Of a DNA stretch of 64,000 nucleotides, positions 26,648 through 34,432 are shown one piece after another (the stretch's first letter is position 1; each line of letters begins with the position of its first letter). The notes beneath the pieces are model-generated. The model saw nothing but the letters and a program-made list of their open reading frames with translations. It did not search any database and had not been told where the DNA came from. The DNA comes from Celeribacter naphthalenivorans (GTDB lineage: Bacteria; Pseudomonadota; Alphaproteobacteria; Rhodobacterales; Rhodobacteraceae): contig NZ_JAIVLK010000005.1 in the NCBI RefSeq assembly GCF_020524585.1, positions 124,001 to 188,000 of the forward strand, written 5' to 3'. A program made the position numbers and the translations under genes.

Positions 26648-28006
26648 ATGTCGCTTTTTTCGAAACTCAAATCCCGTCTGATGAAAACCTCGTCGAAGCT
26701 CGACGAAGGGTTGGAAGCCATTGTCGAGGACGGTGGTGAGGAAAGCAGCGCGGAGGAGGCCTATGTCGAAGAGGTCGCGGCAGAACCGGAAGCGCCGGAG
26801 CCGCCCGTTGCCCCGGATGTAACACCCGAGCCTTTGCCGACGCCAGAGCCCGAGCCGCAGCCGATCCCGGATCTGACACCTGAACCCGCTCCCACGCCTC
26901 TGCCGGAAGAGCTGCCGACGGATGTGCCGCAGGAATTGCCAGCCGATCTTCCGGGCGCGCCCGAGCCGGAGGTCACGCCGCCCTCCGAAGTTGCGCCGCT
27001 TGAGATGCCCGTGCAGACACCGGTGGAAGTTCCCCTCGAAATGCCAGTTGAAATCCCTGTTGAAATCCCGGTCGAGACGGTGATCGAAACACCCGCCCAA
27101 ACCCCGGATGTGTCCGTCAAGCCGGGCTTTCTGGGCCGCCTTTTGGGCCGCAAGGAAACCAAAACCGTTGTTCGCCGCGCGCTGGACGACGATATGCTGG
27201 AGCAGCTCGAAGAGCTGTTGATCACCGCCGACATGGGCGTCGAGACCTCCATGCGGGTGACCGCCGCCATGGCCGAAGGGCGTTATGGCAAGAAACTTTC
27301 GGTCGAAGAGATCAAACGCCTGATGGCCCAAGAGGTCGCGCGCATCATGGAGCCGGTGGCGAAACCGATGCCGATCTACACCAAGACGCCGCAGGTCGTG
27401 CTGGTTGTCGGTGTGAACGGCTCGGGCAAGACGACGACCATCGGCAAACTTGCGAGCCAGTTCCGCGCGGCGGGCAAATCCGTTGTGATCGCGGCGGGGG
27501 ATACTTTCCGCGCCGCAGCCGTTGAGCAATTGCAGGTCTGGGGCGAACGCGCCGGTGTGCCGGTCCTGACCGCGCCGGAGGGTTCCGATCCGGCGAGCCT
27601 GGCCTTTGATGCGATGACCAAGGCGCAGGAGATCGGCGCCGATCTGTTGATGATCGACACCGCGGGCCGGTTGCAAAACCGCGCCGACCTGATGGAAGAG
27701 CTGGCCAAGATCGTCCGCGTGATCCGCAAAAAGGACGAAACCGCGCCGCACAACACTTTGCTTGTGCTCGACGCCACGACAGGGCAAAACGCGGTTTCTC
27801 AGGTCGAGATTTTCCAGAAGATCGCGGATGTCTCCGGCCTTGTCATGACGAAACTCGATGGGACCGCCAAGGGTGGGGTTCTGGTCAGTCTGGCCGATAA
27901 ATTCGGCCTTCCGATCCACGCGATTGGCGTGGGCGAACAGATTGACGATCTCGCCCCCTTCGATCCCGAAGAATTTGCCGCGGCCCTGACGGGTCTGGAG
28001 GTTTGA
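26648..28006 (+). CDS. ftsY: Signal recognition particle receptor FtsY
   Basis: SRP receptor GTPase that docks ribosome-nascent chains at the membrane. The 452-aa product has an acidic N-terminus (about 1-165) built from Pro/Glu/Val-rich repeats such as 'PVEVPLEMPVEIPVEIP', the N domain (about 170-240), and the G domain with 'GVNGSGKTTTIGKLA', 'DTFRAAAVEQLQ', 'DTAGRLQNRADLM', 'TKLDGTAKGG' and the closing 'GVGEQIDDLAPFDPEEF'. The ATG at 26648 starts at the usual 'MSLFSKLKSRL' amphipathic helix; the longer frame from 26246 is a shadow of the upstream gene. Its stop overlaps the next gene's ATG (TGATG), so they are coupled. Confidence 0.96.
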   Translation: MSLFSKLKSRLMKTSSKLDEGLEAIVEDGGEESSAEEAYVEEVAAEPEAPEPPVAPDVTPEPLPTPEPEPQPIPDLTPEPAPTPLPEELPTDVPQELPADLPGAPEPEVTPPSEVAPLEMPVQTPVEVPLEMPVEIPVEIPVETVIETPAQTPDVSVKPGFLGRLLGRKETKTVVRRALDDDMLEQLEELLITADMGVETSMRVTAAMAEGRYGKKLSVEEIKRLMAQEVARIMEPVAKPMPIYTKTPQVVLVVGVNGSGKTTTIGKLASQFRAAGKSVVIAAGDTFRAAAVEQLQVWGERAGVPVLTAPEGSDPASLAFDAMTKAQEIGADLLMIDTAGRLQNRADLMEELAKIVRVIRKKDETAPHNTLLVLDATTGQNAVSQVEIFQKIADVSGLVMTKLDGTAKGGVLVSLADKFGLPIHAIGVGEQIDDLAPFDPEEFAAALTGLEV

Positions 28007-28434
28007 TGCTCGAAATTCTGCACGCCATTGGCCCGCAATCCTGGGTCTCGGCCGGTAATCCATTGGAGCGCCGCGAAGCCATGCAGGAGCTGTTTTTCGA
28101 TCATCCGGTCTGCCCGGATGACACGGCGGAGGATTGGCCCGAGGACCGCGAGCTTTACGCCGAAATGGTGGTGGTCAAGGGCGAGCGTCTGGTGGGGACG
28201 GCCATGTTGGTGGTGGACCCCGACCGCGAAGATCGCCCGGCCCGCATCTGGGGCATGGGGGTTTTGCCGGAGTTTCGTACGGATTTCGTGATCCGCACGC
28301 TGGAAGAAGCGTTGATCACGGCGGGATATCTGGACCCGGCCTATCCGTTCATCGAGGCGACCGACGGGATGCTGGTGCCGAATCCTTATTCCGACATGCC
28401 GGGGCTGACGCGGTCCGATCCGCGCGCCGCCTGA
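28006..28434 (+). CDS. Hypothetical protein coupled to ftsY (142 aa)
   Basis: A soluble 142-aa protein with no signal or membrane segment that I do not recognise. It has alternating hydrophobic strands in 'AEMVVVKGERLVGTAMLVVD' and a helix pattern in 'IRTLEEALITAGYL', vaguely like an acetyltransferase fold, but the CoA loop is missing. Translation starts at ATG 28006, overlapping the ftsY stop by one base, so it is expressed with ftsY. 'PNPYSDMPG' closes the conserved-looking part. No function can be assigned. Confidence 0.7.
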   Translation: MLEILHAIGPQSWVSAGNPLERREAMQELFFDHPVCPDDTAEDWPEDRELYAEMVVVKGERLVGTAMLVVDPDREDRPARIWGMGVLPEFRTDFVIRTLEEALITAGYLDPAYPFIEATDGMLVPNPYSDMPGLTRSDPRAA

Positions 28435-28503
28435 GGTCTGCGCTCAGACGCTGTGCATTTTCAGGCTCTGGACCTTTATCGGAGCGAGAGATAGCAGGGG
28501 CGC

Positions 28504-29406
28504 ATGAGCGATTTTATCCTTTCCCTTGAGGGCACGGAAACGGGCCACCACGCGGCGCTGATCCTGGCGCTGATGGCGGCGTTTCTGCATGCGCTTTTCG
28601 GCGCGCTTCAGAAAGGGCGACACGATCCGTGGCTGTCCCGCGGCGCGATGGATTTCTTTTACTGCATCATGGCCGCGCCTTTCGCGCTTTTCGTCGTGCC
28701 CTGGCCAGAACCGCATATGTGGTTGATTTTCCTCGGCATGTTCGTGATCCACATGGGCTATAAAACCGCGCAGGGATTCACCTACACCAAGGGCGCCTAT
28801 ACGGTCGTCTACCCGGTGGTGCGTGGCTCGGGGCCGCTCTTTGCGGTCATCGGCGCGGGGTTTGTGTTCGGCGAACACTTCACTTTGGTGCAGTGGCTCG
28901 GTGTCTTGGTTTTGGTGTCCGGCATTTTCGGGCTGGCGCTTTACAACCTGCGGACCATCACGGTTGGGCGCGATACCATGGTGCCCGCCTTGATGTTGGC
29001 GGTGCTGACCGGCGCTTTCGTGGCGCTCTACACGACCTATGACGCCTACGGCATCCGCTCGACGGCCGATCCGTTCACCTTCTTGGCGTGGTTCTTTTTT
29101 CTCGACGGTTTGGTGATGCCCGTGGTGGCGTTTTTGCGCTATCGGAATATGGTCGAGAAACCGGCGCTCGGGCCCTTGGCGGTCAAAGGATTCTTTGGCG
29201 GCATTGTGGCCTATTTTTCCTTTGGCTGTATCATGTTGGCGACCCGTCTTGATAACGTGGGCGAGGCGGCTGTGCTGCGGGAAACCTCCACCGTTTTCGC
29301 CGCGCTGATCGGATGGATCGTGTTGGGCGAAAAGGTGGGACCGAGAAGATTGTCCCTCATGGCCTTGATTGCCTTGGGTGCGGTCATAGTTGAGATGGGT
29401 GGATAA
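28504..29406 (+). CDS. DMT-superfamily (EamA) transporter
   Basis: A 300-aa permease with about ten helices in two EamA repeats. Repeat signatures include 'AYTVVYPVVRGSGPLFAVIGAGFVFGE', read in parts, at the end of the first half, and 'AVLRETSTVFAALIGWIVLGEKVGPRR' at the end of the second. The R/ETS pattern in both halves resembles a drug/metabolite exporter subgroup; the substrate is unknown. AGGGGC precedes the ATG. It lies in a run with ftsY, the 142-aa gene and yciB, all in the same direction; 9 bp separate it from yciB. Confidence 0.88.
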   Translation: MSDFILSLEGTETGHHAALILALMAAFLHALFGALQKGRHDPWLSRGAMDFFYCIMAAPFALFVVPWPEPHMWLIFLGMFVIHMGYKTAQGFTYTKGAYTVVYPVVRGSGPLFAVIGAGFVFGEHFTLVQWLGVLVLVSGIFGLALYNLRTITVGRDTMVPALMLAVLTGAFVALYTTYDAYGIRSTADPFTFLAWFFFLDGLVMPVVAFLRYRNMVEKPALGPLAVKGFFGGIVAYFSFGCIMLATRLDNVGEAAVLRETSTVFAALIGWIVLGEKVGPRRLSLMALIALGAVIVEMGG

Positions 29407-29415
29407 GGAGCGCGC

Positions 29416-30045
29416 ATGTCGGAAGAGAAAGAGATCAAGCCTTGGGTGAAACCGGTTCTCGAAATGGGGCCGATTCTGGCGTTTTTCGTGGGCTATATCG
29501 CGCTGCGGGACCATGTGTTCACCATCGGCGGCACGGAATATTCCGGGTTTATCGTGATGACGGCGGCGTTCATCCCGCTTTTGGCGCTCTCGACGCTGAT
29601 CCTGTGGCGCCTGACCGGCAAGCTGTCGGCGATGCAGATCATGACGCTGGTGCTGGTCGTCGTCTTCGGGGGGCTCACGATCTGGCTCAACGACGAACGG
29701 TTTTTCAAGATGAAGCCGACGATGATTTACATCATGTTCGGGGCCATTCTGGGTGTCGGGCTTTTGCGGTCGAAAAGCTACCTCTCCTTGGTTCTGGGCG
29801 AGGTGATGCCTTTGGATGCCGAAGGCTGGCGCAAGCTTGAGTTTCGCATGATGCTGTTTTTCTTCGGGCTGGCCGTCGCCAATGAGGTGATCTGGCGGAC
29901 CCTGACGACGGACACATGGGTGAAGTTCAAAACCTTTGGCCTGCCAATCGCGATGTTGGCGTTTTTCATGGCGCAAAGCGGGCTGATGGCGCGGCATTCG
30001 ACCGAAGACGATACGAAAAAGGCGGATAAGGACGCGGCGGAGTAA
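29416..30045 (+). CDS. yciB: YciB/IspZ inner-membrane septation protein
   Basis: A 209-aa inner-membrane protein with five to six helices. 'KPVLEMGPILAFFVGY' near the start, 'GGLTIWLNDERFFKMKPT' in the middle and 'WRKLEFRMMLFFFGLAVANEVIWR', read in parts, later on are the characteristic YciB marks. The family is linked to cell division, envelope integrity and membrane potential in enteric bacteria; its molecular role is unclear. A charged cytoplasmic tail ends in 'KKADKDAAE'. It closes the ftsY gene run and is convergent with the DUF900 gene, 4 bp away. Confidence 0.9.
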   Translation: MSEEKEIKPWVKPVLEMGPILAFFVGYIALRDHVFTIGGTEYSGFIVMTAAFIPLLALSTLILWRLTGKLSAMQIMTLVLVVVFGGLTIWLNDERFFKMKPTMIYIMFGAILGVGLLRSKSYLSLVLGEVMPLDAEGWRKLEFRMMLFFFGLAVANEVIWRTLTTDTWVKFKTFGLPIAMLAFFMAQSGLMARHSTEDDTKKADKDAAE

Positions 30046-30049
30046 CCGC

Positions 30050-31162
30050 CTAAGTTCCGGTGATCGTGTAGGGCAGATAGGCAATCGCGAGGGCGGCAGA
30101 GCCGGTGAGGCTCAGCCCTTCGATCAGAATATCCTGCCCGGGTGCGCCGCCGACGATGCGGTCGACAAAGCTCCGCGAGGCGATCATCGACAAAAGCTCC
30201 GGCGAACTCATGAGGCTTGAATGCCCAAGTGGGCCGGGGCGGGGCGCGATGGAGGTGTCGACGACCAACACGCCAAGCCGCTGCAACTCTTCGATATTTT
30301 CCGCCTCTCCGACGCGCGGATGTCCGCCCGTGAGCACCGAGGACAGTTTCAACGCCCGATCCCGGCGCGAGGCGAAGACCGCGAGTTCCACGTCATAGGG
30401 GCGCAGATCGGTGATCTGCGTGCGGAACAGATCGATGTCGATGTCAGCCTGCACCAGAACCACGCCGTTAAGCCGGTCCAACGTCTCTCGGTCACCCTCG
30501 AGCGCCAGACGTTTGAGCGCCTCCATCGTCAACAGCCCGCCCATGGAATGCGCCAGAATGGTGATCTGTTCGGCCTGACTTTGGGCCAGTTCGCGCAGGG
30601 TCTGGGCCAGCGCCTTGCGGGCAAACAAAACGGAATCGCGGTCATAGGCATAGCGTGACAGCCGTCCGGCAGAGGGCCATGAAAACAGCACCATCGGCTG
30701 GTCCATCTCGAAATCCGTGGCGATCTGGGCCGCGCGGAACACGGCGCCGGGGTAGGAGACGTTGTAACCGTGGACGAACAAAACGACACCGCGTTCGCCT
30801 TTGGGCAGGGCGCGGACGCGTTGGTTCAGGACGTGGCGAAAGTCGGGTTCCGTGTCGAACCGCCGACTATTTGCGACGAAAAACTGACGTTCCGGATCGA
30901 GAGGCGTGCGGGGAAAGGAAAATTCGCCGGGATTGCGATCAGATGGCACCGAGATCTGGTAATCGCAAAAGAACCGCATGTCAGACCGGGCTGCTTCAAA
31001 GAGCTGCTGCGGGTCCTGCGACACGGCGCGGTTTGTGACGACCAGAAGGTCGCGCGTTTGCGTGGCCTGCGTCTCCGGCGGGGTGTTCATCAAGGGCACG
31101 GAGCAGGCGCTTAAAGCCAACGCACTGCTGCCCAGGAGCATCTCCCGCCGGGTGAGGATCAC
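30050..31162 (-). CDS. DUF900 alpha/beta-hydrolase lipoprotein
   Basis: A 370-aa predicted envelope serine hydrolase. The N-terminus 'TRREMLLGSSALALSAC' combines a twin-arginine-like start with a lipobox (Cys20). The hydrolase core shows 'GVVLFVHGYNVSY' at about 125-137 (oxyanion region), the nucleophile elbow 'LAHSMGGLL' with Ser206, and a later Asp in 'VVLVQADIDIDLF' typical of DUF900. The C-terminal 'GHSSLMSSPE' likely supplies the His. The GTG at 31162 overlaps the upstream gene's stop (GTGA), indicating coupling; the Met seven codons later would remove the RR. Substrate unknown. Confidence 0.85.
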   Translation of the reverse strand: MILTRREMLLGSSALALSACSVPLMNTPPETQATQTRDLLVVTNRAVSQDPQQLFEAARSDMRFFCDYQISVPSDRNPGEFSFPRTPLDPERQFFVANSRRFDTEPDFRHVLNQRVRALPKGERGVVLFVHGYNVSYPGAVFRAAQIATDFEMDQPMVLFSWPSAGRLSRYAYDRDSVLFARKALAQTLRELAQSQAEQITILAHSMGGLLTMEALKRLALEGDRETLDRLNGVVLVQADIDIDLFRTQITDLRPYDVELAVFASRRDRALKLSSVLTGGHPRVGEAENIEELQRLGVLVVDTSIAPRPGPLGHSSLMSSPELLSMIASRSFVDRIVGGAPGQDILIEGLSLTGSAALAIAYLPYTITGT

Positions 31163-31878
31163 TTCTGTGCTCCGCCTTGCCCAAAGAGAATCTTTTGCGC
31201 CTCTTTGTCATGCGCCGTTTCCGTGCGTTTCTCAGCCGCCAAGGCCCGTCCGCGCTGCACGGCCGGGCGCGAAGCAATACGTGCGATCCAGCGTTTCAGA
31301 TGCGGTTTGTCGTCGAGGCTCTGTTCCTGTTTTTCCCACAAGGACGCCCAGGGCCAGATCGCCATATCGGCGATGGAATAGAAATCGCCCGCGACGAATT
31401 CCTCTTCGGCCAGCCGACGGTCAAGCACGCCATACAAACGCGCCACCTCATTGCGATAGCGGTTCTTGGCATAGGGCAGGTCGTTCGGCGGCTCCATATT
31501 GGGCGCGTAGCTCAGGAAGTGATGCGCCTGTCCGGCCATGGGACCCAGCCCGCCCATCTGCCACATCAGCCATTGATCGACCGAGACCTGATCGCGTTCG
31601 CCACCGCCGTAGAATTTGCCGGATTTGCGCGCGAGATATTGCAGGATCGCGCCGGATTCAAAGATCGAAATGGGCCGCCCGCCGGGGCCTTCGGGGTCGA
31701 CGATGGCGGGCATGCGGTTGTTCGGGGCGATCTTGAGAAACTCGGGCGCAAACTGTTCGCCCGCGCCGATGTTCACCAGTTTGACCTCATAGGGCAGGTC
31801 CATCTCCTCGAGTGCGATGGAGATTTTCCAGCCGTTCGGCGTAGGCCAGTAGTAAAGCGTGATGGGGGTGTCGATCAT
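31159..31878 (-). CDS. Glutathione S-transferase-like disulfide reductase (YfcG/YghU type)
   Basis: A 239-aa cytoplasmic GST-fold protein. The thioredoxin-like N-domain shows 'LYYWPTPNGWKISIALEEMDLPYEV', read in parts, 'PNNRMPAIVDPEG' (cis-Pro) and 'IFESGAILQYLA' (glutathione-binding E-S). The helical C-domain has 'FYSIADMAIWPW' with the N-cap Asp. The 'TPNGWK' motif marks the Nu-class group, whose E. coli members reduce disulfides with glutathione. Start chosen at ATG 31878. It sits between two serine-hydrolase genes, overlapping the DUF900 gene by 4 bp. Confidence 0.9.
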   Translation of the reverse strand: MIDTPITLYYWPTPNGWKISIALEEMDLPYEVKLVNIGAGEQFAPEFLKIAPNNRMPAIVDPEGPGGRPISIFESGAILQYLARKSGKFYGGGERDQVSVDQWLMWQMGGLGPMAGQAHHFLSYAPNMEPPNDLPYAKNRYRNEVARLYGVLDRRLAEEEFVAGDFYSIADMAIWPWASLWEKQEQSLDDKPHLKRWIARIASRPAVQRGRALAAEKRTETAHDKEAQKILFGQGGAQK

Positions 31879-31930
31879 ATGTCTCATCCGTTGTCATCTC
31901 CCACCCGCACAGTCGGCGGTGGGATTTGCC

Positions 31931-32854
31931 TCAGGATGACGCTTTGCGCGAAAAGGACAAGGGCGAAGCGAAGGAAAACGCAGGCCAAAGATGCGAAAAC
32001 CGGGGCGCATGGGTGGCGGGAAGCGCCTCTTGTAACAATCCCAGCGGCAGGCGTTCGGGATGACGCAGAGCGGTGCGGTAGAATTCAAACACACCCGCAC
32101 GCAGATAGGGTGACCAATGACAGATTTTCTTGTCGGCTGCGGGTATGTCATAGCCCAAACGGGCAAGTGCGGCGCGGGTTGCGGTGTCGTCGATCTGAAT
32201 GTCGCACCAATTGCGATGCGATTGTCCCAGGCCTGCGCCCAGCGAGCGGGATGGCGCATGATCGGGGACCAGCGCCATCTCAAAGAGCGCATCGAAGAGA
32301 TCATTTTCCCGTGAGGTCACGTTCAGCACCTCCGCCGTGCGCCCGGCGGCGCTGTCGAGCGTGTGTTCGGCGGTCGAGCGGAACTCTGCGGCAGAAAGGA
32401 GAATCGCGCGGCGCACCGCGCCTTCGGGCAGATGCGGCAGGGCGGAGAGGATCACGCGCGCGCCCAAAGAGTGGCCCATCACATGGACAGGACGGTCGAG
32501 CTTCCAGATCAGCCGGGCCAAGGCCTCGCCGGTGGCGCGGGCCTCGGAATAGGCCTGCCAGATCGAGCCACGCGCCTGCCAGCCGAGCGCAATGCAAAGC
32601 CCCTCGTCGGAGCGCCCGGTGCCAAAACCAAGCCCGCGCGGCCAACTCAGCGCTTTGCGACAGGTCAGGCCGGGATCGAGCGAGAGGATATGATCATGCG
32701 GGTCGTGCTCTGGCACAAGCGGCGAGAATTTGTAGCCGTGGACACAGATCACAATCGGCGCGCCCTTGGGCAGCTTCGCCAGAGCCTCGCGCAGGACCAG
32801 AGACGTGCCTGCGGGCAAAAAGGACCCATCTGTGTTGATCTTCAAAAGGGGCAT
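31931..32854 (-). CDS. Alpha/beta hydrolase (307 aa)
   Basis: A soluble serine hydrolase with no signal peptide. 'GAPIVICVHGYKFSP' at about 31-45 is the oxyanion-hole strand, and 'VHVMGHSLGARVI' at about 123-135 is the nucleophile elbow with Ser129. A late 'HRNWCDIQIDD' region could supply the acid and base residues. It resembles the DUF900-type hydrolase downstream only in general fold. I chose the ATG at 32854, since the 118 codons upstream in the same frame cover the metZ leader and riboswitch antisense. It is probably the first gene of a three-gene minus-strand unit with the GST and DUF900 genes. Confidence 0.8.
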   Translation of the reverse strand: MPLLKINTDGSFLPAGTSLVLREALAKLPKGAPIVICVHGYKFSPLVPEHDPHDHILSLDPGLTCRKALSWPRGLGFGTGRSDEGLCIALGWQARGSIWQAYSEARATGEALARLIWKLDRPVHVMGHSLGARVILSALPHLPEGAVRRAILLSAAEFRSTAEHTLDSAAGRTAEVLNVTSRENDLFDALFEMALVPDHAPSRSLGAGLGQSHRNWCDIQIDDTATRAALARLGYDIPAADKKICHWSPYLRAGVFEFYRTALRHPERLPLGLLQEALPATHAPRFSHLWPAFSFASPLSFSRKASS

Positions 32855-32975
32855 CTGCGCCACCCTCTGTTGCACCCGATTGTCTTCCCTGGCTGTGATA
32901 TGCGCGAGAAGTGTCACGATGCTGCGACAGGGCGGTGAATCTTTGTTAACGAGAGCGGGCGCATCGGTCATATGC

Positions 32976-33005
32976 TTGACAGGATGTCGCAGGATTTGTA
33001 CCCCG
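32976..33005 (+). promoter_or_regulatory. Possible metZ promoter
   Basis: TTGACA at 32976-32981 is a consensus -35 hexamer. A weak -10 (TACCCC) follows 17 bases later. Transcription would then start around 33010, just upstream of the riboswitch. Confidence 0.4.
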
Positions 33006-33018
33006 CCTATGAGATGAC

Positions 33019-33076
33019 CACGTGGCGATTTGTTCTCCGGATTGCGGGCCACGCTAAAAACACCGCTAAAGAGGTC
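33019..33076 (+). promoter_or_regulatory. SAM-II riboswitch upstream of metZ
   Basis: This is a cis-acting S-adenosylmethionine-sensing RNA. Stem P1 is CGTGGC (33021-33026) with GCCACG (33048-33053). Directly after the first strand comes the conserved GATTTG, and after the second comes CTAAAAACA followed by GCTAAAGAGG (33065-33074), the SAM-II signature. Loop GCGG (33044-33047) can pair with CCGC (33063-33066) to form the pseudoknot; that pairing is my inference. In alphaproteobacteria SAM-II controls metA, metX and metZ, which fits the gene 80 bp downstream. Ligand binding is expected to reduce metZ expression. Confidence 0.92.
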
Positions 33077-33155
33077 AGGACGAGACGCCGGGTTGGTCAG
33101 AACCCACCGCGCCCCAGCCCTTGATCGAATGGGGATAATGGCGAAAGGGATCACG

Positions 33156-34355
33156 ATGACCAACAAGAACTCGACTGGGAAAGCCTGGAAAACCCAAACC
33201 AAACTCATCCACGACGGCGTACGCCGCTCGCAATATGGCGAGGTGTCCGAAGCCTTGTTCCTGACGCAGGGCTTTGTCTATGACACCGCCGAGGCCGCCG
33301 AGGCGCGCTTCGTCAACCAAGGCGAGGACGAGTTCATCTACGCCCGCTACGGCAACCCGACGACTCGCATGTTTGAGGATCGGATGGCCGCGATTGAGGG
33401 CTGTGAAGACGCTTTTGCGACCGCCTCCGGCATGGCCGCCGTCGCAGGCGCTTTGATGTCAGTGCTGAAAGCGGGCGATCATCTGGTGTCCTCGAAGGCG
33501 CTCTTTGGGTCGTGTCTTTACATTGTCACCGAGGTGCTGCCGAAATTCGGCGTCGAGACCACTTTGGTCGATGGCACCAACTTGGACGAGTGGAAGGCCG
33601 CGATCCGTCCCGACACCAAAGCCGTGTTCTGCGAAACCATTTCCAACCCGACGCTGGAGGTCATCGACCTCAAAGCCGTCTGTGATCTGGCCCATGCCGT
33701 CGGTGCGCTGGTCGTGGTCGACAACGCCATGTGCACGCCGATTTTCTCCTACGCGAAAGAGGCCGGCGCCGATCTGATCATCTATTCCACGACCAAACAT
33801 GTGGACGGGCAGGGGCGCTGTCTCGGCGGCATCATCGCGGGCGACCGTGAGCTGATCCGGGGTCCGGTCGAGATGTATATCAAACACACCGGCGGGGCGA
33901 TTTCGCCGTTCAACGCCTGGATTCAACTCAAATCCCTCGACACGCTCGACCTGCGCGTGCGGCGTCAGGCGGAGACGGCGATGAAGCTTTGCGAAGCTTT
34001 GGATGGTCATCCGGCGCTCAACTCCGTGCGCTACCCGTCCTACAAATCGCACCCGCAATATGAGCTGGCCAAAACGCAATCTGAGGCCGCCGGCACGGTG
34101 ATCACCGTCGATCTCAAGGGCGGCAAGGAGGCGGCGTTCAAATTCCTCAACGCGCTTGAAGTCTTTACCTTGTCGAACAATTTCGCCGATGCGAAATCCA
34201 TCGCGACGCATCCCTGCACCACGACTCACAAGAACGTGCCGGTGGAAAAGCGCCCGGAATTGGGCCTGACCGACGGTCTCGTGCGGCTGTCGATGGGGCT
34301 TGAGGACGGTGAGGACATCATCGCGGATATTTTGGGCGCGCTCGAAGCGGTTTGA
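33156..34355 (+). CDS. metZ: O-succinylhomoserine sulfhydrylase
   Basis: PLP enzyme that converts O-succinylhomoserine and sulfide to homocysteine, the direct route to methionine. The 399-aa protein shows 'YGNPTTRMFEDRMAAIEG', 'TASGMAAVAGALMSVLKAGDH' (phosphate-binding Ser-Gly-Met), 'VVDNAMCTPI' (PLP-binding Asp), and 'IIYSTTKHVDGQGR' with the PLP Lys. The DGQGR continuation and the preceding SAM-II riboswitch favour MetZ over cystathionine enzymes. I chose the ATG at 33156 with AAAGGG at 33144-33149; ATG 33138 is the alternative and would add six residues. Confidence 0.94.
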   Translation: MTNKNSTGKAWKTQTKLIHDGVRRSQYGEVSEALFLTQGFVYDTAEAAEARFVNQGEDEFIYARYGNPTTRMFEDRMAAIEGCEDAFATASGMAAVAGALMSVLKAGDHLVSSKALFGSCLYIVTEVLPKFGVETTLVDGTNLDEWKAAIRPDTKAVFCETISNPTLEVIDLKAVCDLAHAVGALVVVDNAMCTPIFSYAKEAGADLIIYSTTKHVDGQGRCLGGIIAGDRELIRGPVEMYIKHTGGAISPFNAWIQLKSLDTLDLRVRRQAETAMKLCEALDGHPALNSVRYPSYKSHPQYELAKTQSEAAGTVITVDLKGGKEAAFKFLNALEVFTLSNNFADAKSIATHPCTTTHKNVPVEKRPELGLTDGLVRLSMGLEDGEDIIADILGALEAV

Positions 34356-34432
34356 TCCAAACGCAAATCCCCTTCGTAGTGGTAATATCTGTGAAACCTC
34401 TTATATGAGGCGCAGCGTTGAAGGGATTTTCG

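Noticed and set aside
28444-30084. A 546-codon minus-strand frame over the DMT transporter and yciB
   Set aside because: Two well-supported plus-strand membrane protein genes lie here; the minus-strand product is His/Arg/Gln-rich and looks like antisense.
32855-33208. N-terminal extension of the 307-aa hydrolase by 118 codons
   Set aside because: It would run antisense through the SAM-II riboswitch and the metZ start; no hydrolase features are in it.
34356-34432. Possible Zur box upstream of folE2
   Set aside because: No palindromic AT-rich motif of the expected form is visible in this 77-bp gap.
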